In this document: piece by piece, positions 53,795 to 61,311 of the stretch
Layout of the letters: every line of letters begins with the position of its first letter
Numbering within the stretch: the first letter of the stretch is position 1
Assembly (NCBI GenBank): GCA_003281405.1
Contig: QCCD01000004.1
Coordinates: forward strand, 62,001 to 126,000
Source: Prochlorococcus sp. AG-347-K16
GTDB taxonomy: Bacteria > Cyanobacteriota > Cyanobacteriia > PCC-6307 > Cyanobiaceae
Length of the DNA stretch: 64,000 nt
Direction of reading: 5' to 3'
Made by a program: the position numbers and the translations under genes
Notes under the pieces: model-generated
What the model was told of the DNA's origin: nothing
The model's database searches: none
Seen by the model: the letters and a program-made list of their open reading frames with translations, nothing else

Positions 53795-54985
53795 CTATCT
53801 CCATTTTTGATCAACTGACATATTGCATTTATCTGAAATCCATTCTGGTTTAGATTTTCTTGGGAGCTGACCACTTACTACAAGGTGTGCAATTGAATCA
53901 CAAATAACTCTAGTAGCTAATAGGGCTGTCATATCGCTTACATCATATGGAGGCGAAACCTCAACAAGCTCAATTCCACATACATTAACTTTTCTGATAA
54001 TGTACTCCAAAAGTTTTAATGCCTCTCGAGGTAATAAACCCCCAGGTTCAGGCCAACCAGTTCCAGGGACAAACCCAGCATCAATACAATCAATATCAAA
54101 AGAAATATATACACAGTCAGTTCCATCCGTAGCTTTTTCAATCGCAAAATCAGCGGCCTCTTTTAATCCCATTTCACAGATATCAGTAACTGTTAAAACA
54201 TTTGTACTTCGTTCCCTGCAAATTTTCACTCCTTCTCTTGGTACTTGCCAACCTCCAATTCCTAATTGAACAAGATTTTTTGCAGGTGCATTTTTCATAT
54301 TAGTTGCATGAAACCATGGACAGGTATGCATTCTTTCATCTAAATCTGTTTCTTGAGTATCTACATGTCTATCAAAGTGAATGATCCCTACTTTTTTATC
54401 TCCTAAGTGGCGACAAACTCCTCTAACTGTGGGAAAACCTATTGAATGATCTCCACCTAAAATAATTGGAACTGCACCACTAGCAAAAATATGAGCAACC
54501 CCCTTTGAAATTTGATCAAAACTTTTTTCATTATTAGCTGGAATTGTAAAAATATCTCCTACATCACAAATAGATATCTGCTCTCTCAAATCCACTCCCA
54601 TTTCGTAATTGTAAGGAGTATAAAGAGCAGAAATTTTTCTTATTCCTTGAGGTCCGAATCTTGTGCCTGGTCTATAAGTAGTTCCAGAATCATGAGGAAC
54701 ACCAACGATCGCAACATCATAATTTCCCACTTCATTTACATTTTCAACATATGGAGCTTTCATGAAAGTATTGATACCTGCAAAATGGGGTAATTCTCCT
54801 CTGGAAAATGTAGATATATTTCTATCAACAATACTTTTTGCTCCTTCTAAACCATATTCCTTTGCTCGGGCAACCTCATTTTGCCATCCTTTAAGAGGTA
54901 ATTTTGATTCTTTTTCTAAAGCATCCATTCCTTCGCTGGGATGCTTCCTTATAAAGTTTTGATTTTCAGATGATTCAGTAGTCAC
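53795..54985 (-). CDS. gdmH: Ni-dependent guanidine hydrolase (agmatinase/ureohydrolase superfamily)
   Basis: 396 residues. Metal ligands of the ureohydrolase fold: GGDHS (His180), HFDRHVD (Asp205, His207, Asp209; canonical is DAHxD) and SFDIDCID (Asp297, Asp299), followed by PGTGWPEPGG where arginases and agmatinases have GTGTP. A ~60-residue N-terminal extension is also typical of the GdmH type. With ghaA, ghaB and the ABC genes this gives the Synechocystis sll1077-type order, whose enzyme hydrolyses guanidine to urea and ammonium. I see no guanidine riboswitch upstream. Agmatinase is the alternative. Confidence 0.83.
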   Translation of the reverse strand: MTTESSENQNFIRKHPSEGMDALEKESKLPLKGWQNEVARAKEYGLEGAKSIVDRNISTFSRGELPHFAGINTFMKAPYVENVNEVGNYDVAIVGVPHDSGTTYRPGTRFGPQGIRKISALYTPYNYEMGVDLREQISICDVGDIFTIPANNEKSFDQISKGVAHIFASGAVPIILGGDHSIGFPTVRGVCRHLGDKKVGIIHFDRHVDTQETDLDERMHTCPWFHATNMKNAPAKNLVQLGIGGWQVPREGVKICRERSTNVLTVTDICEMGLKEAADFAIEKATDGTDCVYISFDIDCIDAGFVPGTGWPEPGGLLPREALKLLEYIIRKVNVCGIELVEVSPPYDVSDMTALLATRVICDSIAHLVVSGQLPRKSKPEWISDKCNMSVDQKWR

Positions 54986-55194
54986 AAATTTAAAATTCTT
55001 TTTTCACTTAATTCAATATTGTCAATAAAAATTAAAATGAACCATAAACTTGTTTTAAAAGATTCTCATTTAAACATTGTTAAATAACTATTCGCAAAAA
55101 TAAAATAAATAACTCTATTAAAAAAGCCAGCTGACTTAAATACAAAGTATTTTAAATATTTAATAACTCAATAAATGATAGAAGAAGTAATTAG

Positions 55195-55311
55195 TTAAAA
55201 AGTATTAGATATTTTATTTTTCATATTTTCAATTTTATTGATTAATTCATCTAACCATTCTGTATTATTTTGCTCTTGTCTTTTATGGCTTTGACTTTTT
55301 TGAGTACTCAT
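55195..55311 (-). CDS. 38-residue WLDxLIN-family protein
   Basis: MSTQKSQSHKRQEQNNTEWL then DELINKIENMKNKISNTF. The NTEWLDxLIN(K/N)IExMKNKIS block is shared with 60,669 and more weakly with 56,112. Short soluble helix; function unknown. Confidence 0.6.
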   Translation of the reverse strand: MSTQKSQSHKRQEQNNTEWLDELINKIENMKNKISNTF

Positions 55312-55533
55312 AAATTTCTTACTTTTATTGCTTTTTTAATATACCTTCAGAAATTAAAGGAATCTATAAGCAATATTACCAAATCGATTGATAAGAGAAG
55401 CTTTAGCAGCATTTTATACAAAATTAGTCATCACAAATTAACTAAAAAAATCTAAATTTCTTCTATTAAGTATTTTCTACGATGTTTTTATTTGAAATAC
55501 TGATTTGAATTAGGAAAGGGTATAGATGTTCCT

Positions 55534-55641
55534 ATGGAAAAATCATTTCTAAATTTCATTTATTGGATCTTAGTAAAGTCAGCTGAAAGTTATTATGGAG
55601 ATTCATTAAAAACAGAAGTGCCCTATACACCTTATTTTTAA
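55534..55641 (+). CDS. 35-residue membrane-associated peptide
   Basis: MEKSFLNFIYWILVKSAESY then YGDSLKTEVPYTPYF. One amphipathic or hydrophobic helix and a Tyr/Pro tail. The paralogue at 44,454 is truncated by a stop. Confidence 0.5.
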   Translation: MEKSFLNFIYWILVKSAESYYGDSLKTEVPYTPYF

Positions 55642-55708
55642 TTTTGATGGACCTTAACTTTTAATATTAGATCTCTAGTTTGAGATCTATTAGTTTGGAA
55701 TTAATTTA

Positions 55709-55867
55709 TCAAAAAATACAATATGGGTTACTTATAGATTCTCTACAAAATTGTCTCTTTCGCTGAATTTCTTTTAATGATTCTGAATAAATGTTAGCTG
55801 TAAGGATCGCTCCAAAATTAACTAAAACTAAAATTAACAGGAGTAGCTCAATTGCGAGGTTGTTCAT
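55709..55867 (-). CDS. 52-residue membrane peptide
   Basis: MNNLAIELLLLILVLVNFGA then ILTANIYSESLKEIQRKRQF and CRESISNPYCIF. One helix, two Cys in the tail. GGGTGATC just before the ATG on the minus strand is a good ribosome site. Confidence 0.55.
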   Translation of the reverse strand: MNNLAIELLLLILVLVNFGAILTANIYSESLKEIQRKRQFCRESISNPYCIF

Positions 55868-55944
55868 AAGATCACCCTCCTATAAATTATATAAAAACCT
55901 TATAACGGCAGAATAGGTATTGAATAAAGTTTAAATTCCTATTT

Positions 55945-56109
55945 TTAGCCATCGAGATTCTTTAGTACTGGACTAGGTTCACAATTTTCGACGCATTCTT
56001 CTAGAGACTTTTCAGAATTACTCTTAATTTCGCAACTACGAAGACAATCATAGAAGGCATACTTGGGATCTAATTCATTTTTGAATTGTTTATTTCTAAA
56101 TGTATTCAT
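55945..56109 (-). CDS. 54-residue twin-CX3C protein
   Basis: MNTFRNKQFKNELDPKYAFY, then DCLRSCEIKSNSEKSLEECV and ENCEPSPVLKNLDG. CLRSC and CVENC form a twin CX3C spaced 12 residues. Same pattern as 32,065. Starts inside the coupled region with 56,112: the two genes are 2 bases apart. Confidence 0.6.
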   Translation of the reverse strand: MNTFRNKQFKNELDPKYAFYDCLRSCEIKSNSEKSLEECVENCEPSPVLKNLDG

Positions 56110-56111
56110 GA

Positions 56112-56219
56112 TCAAACTCCCTTCGATTTTTTTTCAAGTTGATTAATTAATTTATCCAACCAAAGAGTGTTATTGATCTTTTTTGTGTTTTTAAAGTATT
56201 TCGTTTTGTAAGTACTCAT
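56112..56219 (-). CDS. 35-residue WLDxLIN-family protein
   Basis: MSTYKTKYFKNTKKINNTLW then LDKLINQLEKKSKGV. Begins MST like the 55,195 member and shares NNT-WLDxLIN. GAAGGGAG within its 3' end is the ribosome site of the twin-CX3C gene, so both are one transcript. Confidence 0.55.
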   Translation of the reverse strand: MSTYKTKYFKNTKKINNTLWLDKLINQLEKKSKGV

Positions 56220-56409
56220 GAAGTGAAGCCTCCAATTAGTGGATCTAATGTAAATGTAATTATTAAAATTTCCTAGAGCAAAAATACTGATTATGAATTT
56301 AGTGAAATATTTTAAAAACGATTAATTTATAGTTTGTATTTTAGGTATTAAAACTCTTGATTCTTGAATATAACTAATACTAAATAACTTCTACAAAAGG
56401 GGGGTAATT

Positions 56410-56580
56410 ATGACTTACGGAAATCTTATTAAAAATAGAATTCAACATGCATTTGGTGGTTTGTTTGATACTTTATCAATTGAGAGAAAACTAAATGATG
56501 CTCAAATGGAATGTATGCAATTCGGAATTTGTGATTATGCTCCAAGACAAGTTGAGGAAGTTCCCTTTTTTCATTATTAA
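56410..56580 (+). CDS. 56-residue hypothetical protein
   Basis: MTYGNLIKNRIQHAFGGLFD, then TLSIERKLNDAQMECMQFGI and CDYAPRQVEEVPFFHY. Preceded by AGGGGGG eight bases upstream, a strong ribosome site. Soluble, two Cys. Family unknown. Confidence 0.55.
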   Translation: MTYGNLIKNRIQHAFGGLFDTLSIERKLNDAQMECMQFGICDYAPRQVEEVPFFHY

Positions 56581-56607
56581 TTTGAATTTATTTTAAACAA
56601 AGAGCAA

Positions 56608-56922
56608 TTAGCTCCTCCTCACCCAATCAGGAGATCCACTAAACCAATCAGCAAGATCATCATTTTGGGGATCGAAATGATTTTCAGTTTCTAAACCATC
56701 AAGGCCAAGATTCTGGATAAGTCCATTTATTCCATCCGATTTTTGCTTGCCATATCTCCTCAAGCTATTAGCTTTCTTAAGCCATGTCCATATAGTTGAA
56801 TTATGTTTTGCGAACTTTTCTACATAAATTCTTTCTTCCAATGCGACAGGTTCATCTAGTGAAATCCTTTTTACAATATTTTTAATTTTCAGACGAGTAT
56901 TGTTGGTTAAAAACATATTCAT
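56608..56922 (-). CDS. 104-residue conserved hypothetical protein
   Basis: Basic helical N-terminus (TRLKIKNIVKRISLDEPVAL, EERIYVEKFAKHNSTIWTWL) and an acidic end (DPQNDDLADWFSGSPDWVRR). Looks like a folded soluble protein; I think similar proteins exist across picocyanobacteria but cannot name the family. Confidence 0.65.
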   Translation of the reverse strand: MNMFLTNNTRLKIKNIVKRISLDEPVALEERIYVEKFAKHNSTIWTWLKKANSLRRYGKQKSDGINGLIQNLGLDGLETENHFDPQNDDLADWFSGSPDWVRRS

Positions 56923-57302
56923 AAAAGAAGTTAATGTTTTATAAAAGTTTTTTTTATGAATGTCTTGTCAATCTTTATTTCAAGAAAAAGTATTTTTTAG
57001 GAGCTTTTCAAGGACAAATATATTTATTTAACAACAGGTATATTCAATTGGTAAAAAAGACTACTTAATTCGATTTATATAACTTATATAAAAATGAGTT
57101 CTATATAAGTTTCTCTACACAATTTAAGATTTAATTTATAAAATTGAATAAGGAAAATTTACATTAATATTTGATTTAAAATAAGGGGAGCTAACTCCTT
57201 ATAAAAGATTTATACAAAAACATAAAAAGTTAAATCAAGTACTGACAGATATCTAAAAAATAAATACTATAAGTCTAAATAATTTTTTAGAAATTCAAAT
57301 TA
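56923..57302. other. intergenic region, no gene seen
   Basis: 380 AT-rich bases between divergent genes. ATAAGGGGAGCTAACTCCTTAT at 57,181-57,202 is a short hairpin without a U-tract, ~100 bases before the cupin start; it could be an operator or 5' UTR element. Confidence 0.4.
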
Positions 57303-57728
57303 ATGATCAAGAATTTATTCATCGCATTAGCTTTTGCATTAATGCTTATCAATCCAAGCCTTTCCATAGCTGCAGAATCTCCTGTTGATGTACAAGAAAT
57401 CTTCACCTCTTCAGAAAACATTGATGGAGATAATTTTAAGTATCCCAAAGGAAAAGCTGAAATGCGCTTGATTAGAGTAGAAGTTGAAAATGGAGCAACG
57501 ATACCAATGCACTCTCATCCGGTACCTTTAATGGGTCATATTGAAAGTGGTGAATTAACGCTTGCTGAAAAGACGGGTATTAGTAAAACCTTTAAGGAGG
57601 GGGATTCATTTGTTCTCTCAGCAAATACTCCTGCTCATACAATGGCTAATAGTGGCAATTCTTCAGCAGTTATGTGGGTTGCTGTAGCTTCAGCAGAAGG
57701 TGTACCTACTCTGAATCCTGAAGAATAG
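57303..57728 (+). CDS. exported cupin protein
   Basis: 141 residues: signal peptide (NLFIALAFALMLINPSLSIA, AxA-type site), then a cupin barrel with VENGATIPMHSHPVPLMGHI (metal His pair plus His), TFKEGDSFVLSANTPAHTMA and NSSAVMWVAVASAEG. Periplasmic or lumenal; substrate unknown. Followed by the dyad-plus-hairpin element acting as its terminator. Confidence 0.78.
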   Translation: MIKNLFIALAFALMLINPSLSIAAESPVDVQEIFTSSENIDGDNFKYPKGKAEMRLIRVEVENGATIPMHSHPVPLMGHIESGELTLAEKTGISKTFKEGDSFVLSANTPAHTMANSGNSSAVMWVAVASAEGVPTLNPEE

Positions 57729-57737
57729 ATCAACCTG

Positions 57738-57779
57738 ATTGACAGTCAATCTAAACTAGGGGCGATTAGCTCCTTTTTT
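57738..57779 (+). promoter_or_regulatory. dyad-plus-hairpin element, copy 2 (terminator of the cupin gene)
   Basis: GATTGACAGTCAATC (57738-57752) is here a perfect dyad, followed by TAAACT, the hairpin AGGGGC (57759-57764)/GCTCCT (57770-57775) and T6. It is placed 9 bases after the cupin stop and just before the convergent DsrE-like gene ends. Confidence 0.8.
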
Positions 57780-58155
57780 AATAGCAAAGTACGCTATCCG
57801 CTTTAATTGATTCTTCAACCAGAACATCTGGCATAACAAACTCTGCAGTATATCCTTCTAGAAGCTTCTCATCGTAACCCCTAGATTTAGCAGACATTCC
57901 TGAGACATATATGGTAATTTTTGAACTCTTTAAATTTTGAAGATGTTCGTATAAATCTCCAGTACCTTGACCAACTATTTCACCAGCTTTTTTGCAATTT
58001 AATATTTGTACTCCGTCTCCTGCTAGAAAAAGTGTTACTTTATGATCGTTTTTTTCTGCAGTAAGAGCAACCAATAAACCTAAAGTTATTTTATTTTTGG
58101 ATTCTAAACCGCTGTAAATATGTACTAACACTTTATTGTCGGTAATAATAGACAT
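57778..58155 (-). CDS. DsrE-like protein
   Basis: 125 residues resembling DsrE/DsrF-type sulfur-relay folds: KVLVHIYSGLESKNKITLGL then LVALTAEKNDHKVTLFLAGD and GQGTGDLYEHLQNLKSSKIT, with MSAKSRGY after the third strand. One Cys in the C-terminal CY and one in NCKKAG. Role in sulfur transfer is possible but not shown. Confidence 0.65.
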   Translation of the reverse strand: MSIITDNKVLVHIYSGLESKNKITLGLLVALTAEKNDHKVTLFLAGDGVQILNCKKAGEIVGQGTGDLYEHLQNLKSSKITIYVSGMSAKSRGYDEKLLEGYTAEFVMPDVLVEESIKADSVLCY

Positions 58156-58220
58156 TTAATCCTCCCTAAATTTTGTTTTTATATCCTAAATAAAATCTAT
58201 TTTCATTAGCTGTTTTTTTT

Positions 58221-58277
58221 ATGAAACGCTTACTACTTACACCTCTTTCTTATTGGCAGATGGCTATTAAGTATTAA
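58221..58277 (+). CDS. 18-residue MKRLLLTP peptide ORF
   Basis: MKRLLLTPLSYWQMAIKY. Its first 23 bases recur near 59,027 and, as MKNLLLTP, at 62,128. Possibly a shortened relative of the 62,128 gene. Confidence 0.25.
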   Translation: MKRLLLTPLSYWQMAIKY

Positions 58278-58434
58278 AGAGAACTCCTAAATATAGAAGT
58301 CTTCTTCCAACCTTTTTCCATAAATGATTGCGAATACTAGATTTATACACCTCGATTTTTTGCCAATTTTCTTGCTTTTTTCTTATATCTTCGTAAGTAT
58401 GCGTATATAGGCTTTCACAGAGGGGTTGACGATT

Positions 58435-58701
58435 ATGAAAATTCCAATCGAAATGATGAAAGAAATTAGAGAAAGTGGGTACGATAAAAAGCTTGTATAT
58501 ACCTACATAAGAGAGCTACTAGACAGCGATAAAGAAATTAAAGAAAATAATAATCTAGACCTTGTAGACAATTACTTATTAGATAAAAATTTACAAGAAC
58601 CTGCTCCTGAGATGCTGATGGCAGCAGAGCTTTTAGACGATTACTTATTAGATAAAAGATTTATGAGAGAACTTGAAGATGAAGAATATGATGCTGCTTA
58701 A
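58435..58701 (+). CDS. 88-residue acidic protein with internal repeat
   Basis: From the ATG at 58435 (GAGGGG upstream): MKIPIEMMKEIRESGYDKKL, then two copies of a D(N/D)YLLDK(N/R) unit around residues 44 and 70, and an acidic end. All-helical. Family unknown. The ORF extends upstream to a TTG at 58426 that adds three residues. Confidence 0.6.
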   Translation: MKIPIEMMKEIRESGYDKKLVYTYIRELLDSDKEIKENNNLDLVDNYLLDKNLQEPAPEMLMAAELLDDYLLDKRFMRELEDEEYDAA

Positions 58702-58718
58702 AAATAACTATTAAATAC

Positions 58719-58762
58719 GATTGACAGTCGATCTAAACTGGAGGGATAAAACCCTCTTTTTT
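58719..58762 (+). promoter_or_regulatory. dyad-plus-hairpin element, copy 3
   Basis: GATTGACAGTCGATC (58719-58733), TAAACT, hairpin GAGGG (58741-58745)/CCCTC (58752-58756) and a T6 run touching the ATG at 58763. Either the terminator of the upstream gene with a leaderless gene after it, or an attenuator. Confidence 0.8.
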
Positions 58763-59023
58763 ATGAATACCTTAATAGTTTCTACTTTTGATTGTTCTTT
58801 TGAAGATTTTGATAAATTTGTAGCAGATTTCCATGAAAAGGAGGGACATAAATATGTCGAGGAATATGAACTCATCAAGGTAAATAACCATAAAAGTCAC
58901 TTAATACTTAAAGTAAAAGATTTAGAAGGGTTTGCTGCTGCTACAAGTACTCCAGAGATGAAAGAGTGGGATAAAGAAAATGGTTATAAAGACATTTGTT
59001 ATTCACTAACTCTAGTTGAATAA
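58763..59023 (+). CDS. 86-residue ferredoxin-like-fold protein
   Basis: NTLIVSTFDCSFEDFDKFVA, then EEYELIKVNNHKSHLILKVK and SLTLVE. The beta-alpha-beta alternation and small size suggest a ferredoxin-like (DUF3764-like) domain, from memory. The start codon abuts the U-tract of copy 3. Confidence 0.6.
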   Translation: MNTLIVSTFDCSFEDFDKFVADFHEKEGHKYVEEYELIKVNNHKSHLILKVKDLEGFAAATSTPEMKEWDKENGYKDICYSLTLVE

Positions 59024-59109
59024 ATTGAAACGCTTACTACTTTGCATAGCTAAAAGCTAGCAATTGATTTTTGATCTACTTTAGAGAGTAAACAATCCTC
59101 TTTTTTTTG

Positions 59110-59298
59110 ATGAGAAACAAATTTAAAAGATCAGGTTTTTTTGATATGTCTGATGACCTTTTCTATCGAATATCATTAATAGGATTTTTAGTTGTTTTTA
59201 GCTCAATGGTATTTTTCCTAACGAAATATAGAGAAAAAAAAGTTAATAATATAAGTCATATTTCCATAACTGAACAAATTAAATTTTTAAAGCATTAA
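59110..59298 (+). CDS. 62-residue membrane protein
   Basis: From the ATG at 59110: MRNKFKRSGFFDMSDDLFYR, then one helix (ISLIGFLVVFSSMVFFLTKY) and a basic/His tail. Preceded by T8 and a weak hairpin. Its stop TAA overlaps the next start (TAATG). Confidence 0.5.
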   Translation: MRNKFKRSGFFDMSDDLFYRISLIGFLVVFSSMVFFLTKYREKKVNNISHISITEQIKFLKH

Positions 59299-59651
59299 TG
59301 CAAAGATTTATAATTTCACCGTTATTTGCTTTATCTAGGTTTTTTATAAATATTTACGGAATATTTTTAAAGTATTTTCTTCAATTAAATGGTGGCTATT
59401 GGTCAAGAATTGGTTTAACCGAAAATATTACAGGGGAAAGAATTAAAAAAAGAAGATTATATATCTTGCCTTTTTATATTCTTCTGGCTTTATTGTTTGG
59501 ATTACTATCTGCTTTATATTGGTATTTTATTATTCTCCATGTACCACTTTCAATAGAAAGATATTTAAGTCCATTGAATAACAATATTGCTTTAATAATT
59601 GCTTTTGCTACTTTCTTTGGTTGGCTTTATATTCTTTGTAAAACAAAATAA
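59298..59651 (+). CDS. 117-residue membrane protein
   Basis: N-terminal amphipathic segment with WSRIGLTENITGERIKKRRL, then two or three helices (LYILPFYILLALLFGLLSAL, NNIALIIAFATFFGWLYIL). Coupled by a one-base overlap to the preceding small protein. Family unknown. Confidence 0.6.
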   Translation: MQRFIISPLFALSRFFINIYGIFLKYFLQLNGGYWSRIGLTENITGERIKKRRLYILPFYILLALLFGLLSALYWYFIILHVPLSIERYLSPLNNNIALIIAFATFFGWLYILCKTK

Positions 59652-59739
59652 ATAAAATGCTTAATAAGATATGAGGTGGTCTGATGATTAAAGATTTAAT
59701 TAATCATGATTAAATCAATCTTAAGGATTCATGCAAAAT

Positions 59740-59935
59740 ATTTGAGACCGATTACTTTATTTATACGACAGTTCTGGTGATCGACTCGACCAAGGTTGAC
59801 CAACTAGATCTTCACTAGCCAATGGTCTGCAACACCAAGGTAAATTAACTTTTCTAACCTTTACGGAAAGTAAGTTAAGTGATCAGAAATTAAACTTTCG
59901 GGATTAATTCTGAACTATCTTAAAAATTAAGTCGT
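59740..59935 (+). ncRNA. candidate structured small RNA
   Basis: No ORF, several stable hairpins: TTAACTT/AAGTTAA (59,845-59,879) enclosing CTTT-ACGG-AAAG; TCAGAAATTAA-ACTTTCGGGA-TTAATTCTGA (59,883-59,912); AGACC near 59,745 can pair with GGTCT near 59,824. G+C is higher than the flanks. The terminator at 60,041 may end it. I do not recognise the family; strand is inferred. Confidence 0.45.
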
Positions 59936-60040
59936 TTGTAAAGCATGAAGAAGTGAGTAATCACTTTTACTTCCAAAACTAATTTCTAAGAAAATTCTTA
60001 ATCTGATTATTAAATAGATCTCCTTTCTGTCGTCACCATT

Positions 60041-60071
60041 AAAAAAAGACCTATAACAGGGTCTTTTTTTA
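60041..60071. terminator. bidirectional intrinsic terminator
   Basis: AAAAAAAGACC pairs with GGTCTTTTTTT around TATAACAG. U-tracts on both strands: it can end the plus-strand candidate RNA and the minus-strand gene at 60,258. Confidence 0.8.
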
Positions 60072-60257
60072 TGTCTTAAATTTTATTGATTTACTGTTAA
60101 TCCACAATTACCTAAATATTTTTATCTCGCTGTCTCGCGATAAGTTAATGCTTTTTCAAAAGTAGAAAAGAAAGTACAAATGCTATTCAATGCAACCAAC
60201 AAAAGAACTAATGATCTTCCATGTTGATTTAATTGAAGTGTTCTTTGAGTCATACTC

Positions 60258-60440
60258 TTAATAATCTTCGTTGTAATCGGATGGACTACCAGTTAAAGAA
60301 CAAACAACTGATTCCTCTTTTTTCATTTCTTTTATTTCCATTATTGGTCTGCCCATTTTCTTAAGAACATTTATATCTTCTTTAGTCTGACAGCGAGCAA
60401 TTATGTTTCCATTTTGATCAAAGCAACTGTAGTAAGTCAT
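60258..60440 (-). CDS. 60-residue hypothetical protein
   Basis: MTYYSCFDQNGNIIARCQTK then EDINVLKKMGRPIMEIKEMK and an acidic, Ser-rich tail SLTGSPSDYNEDY. Starts TYYSCFDxNG, a small beta-hairpin-like domain. Three Cys. Family unknown. Confidence 0.55.
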   Translation of the reverse strand: MTYYSCFDQNGNIIARCQTKEDINVLKKMGRPIMEIKEMKKEESVVCSLTGSPSDYNEDY

Positions 60441-60564
60441 TTTATTAAATGCAATTTAAAGTTTATGGTTGATTTCAGTTGGAGCAACGCAACCGACTCA
60501 TGACAACCATGTTTTTAATCTAAGTCAGCAATAGATTTAAATGGCTAAAAAAAAGATACCTCTT

Positions 60565-60642
60565 TCCGTACCAATATGTTCATCAAACCGCACACATTAG
60601 ATACGCAGTATTTTGTTCAAATCAATTAGAACAAAGAGGTAG
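60565..60642 (+). promoter_or_regulatory. 78-nt duplicated leader, copy 2
   Basis: Ungapped match to 46,464-46,541 (AACCGCACACAT and TTCAAATCAATTAGAACA best kept). It ends 26 bases before the ATG at 60669, which has AAAGGAG as ribosome site. Confidence 0.65.
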
Positions 60643-60668
60643 TTAAACGAATATACAAAGGAGAATTT

Positions 60669-60806
60669 ATGAGTGGAGATTTTGAGACTCTTGAAATTAA
60701 TCAACCAAAAATTAAATATTTAAAACCAGAAGATAATACAGAATGGTTAGACAAATTAATCAATAATATTGAGGACATGAAGAACAAGATATCAAAAGAG
60801 TCTTAG
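60669..60806 (+). CDS. 45-residue WLDxLIN-family protein
   Basis: MSGDFETLEINQPKIKYLKP then EDNTEWLDKLINNIEDMKNK and ISKES. The C-terminal half matches the 55,195 product (NTEWLDxLIN-IExMKNKIS). Good AAAGGAG ribosome site. Confidence 0.65.
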   Translation: MSGDFETLEINQPKIKYLKPEDNTEWLDKLINNIEDMKNKISKES

Positions 60807-60940
60807 AAATTTAAGAAAGAAACTTTTTATTTGATTTTTAGTTTGAATGAAAAGCAATTCAAAAAAGAATTTAAATTTTGTATTTAAGGTAACCGCTTTT
60901 TTGTGAGCATTATTCAGAATAAAAGTCCGACTATTTTTTT

Positions 60941-61084
60941 ATGCAAAAAAATTTAGATGAAAATTCTTATGAAAAAAGAATTGAAAGTATAGAAAAAGGA
61001 AAATCTTATTTAAAAAGTAATGGATTTTTCAAATCAAAATCTAATCTATTCGAAGACATACAAAGATTTATCTATAAAAGGTAA
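60941..61084 (+). CDS. 47-residue basic soluble protein
   Basis: MQKNLDENSYEKRIESIEKG then KSYLKSNGFFKSKSNLFEDI and QRFIYKR. The ATG follows T7 directly, as in several nearby small genes. Helical; family unknown. Confidence 0.5.
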   Translation: MQKNLDENSYEKRIESIEKGKSYLKSNGFFKSKSNLFEDIQRFIYKR

Positions 61085-61202
61085 TTTAAAAAATATTTTT
61101 TACTTTTGATTAATTAATTCTCTCCATAAGCAAGCCATCACATAAAAGAAAGAAAGACTTGAAAAGGTTAGGAGAAAAAAAGAATGGGTCAATTTTCTAT
61201 AA

Positions 61203-61307
61203 CTAAATTAATCCCAATAATCCTGCAGTAAAACCAACAGCAGCAAAGAATACGAACTCGATTAAATCTCTTGGGGCAGAGTTCATAAAAAAACTGATTT
61301 GAGTCAT
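61203..61307 (-). CDS. 34-residue membrane peptide
   Basis: MTQISFFMNSAPRDLIEFVF then FAAVGFTAGLLGLI. One Gly/Ala-rich helix. ATG start. Confidence 0.5.
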   Translation of the reverse strand: MTQISFFMNSAPRDLIEFVFFAAVGFTAGLLGLI

Positions 61308-61311
61308 AATT

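Noticed and set aside
54512-54793. 93-residue plus-strand ORF inside gdmH
   Set aside because: Antisense shadow of a strongly conserved enzyme.
54986-55194. Possible guanidine riboswitch or NtcA site upstream of gdmH
   Set aside because: I found neither the ykkC-type conserved bases nor a GTA-N8-TAC palindrome; only a weak AGTC/GGCT hairpin with T6.
59855-59866. CTTT-ACGG-AAAG hairpin resembling one half of a guanidine-II (mini-ykkC) riboswitch
   Set aside because: The required second ACGR-loop hairpin is not found within range and no guanidine gene follows.
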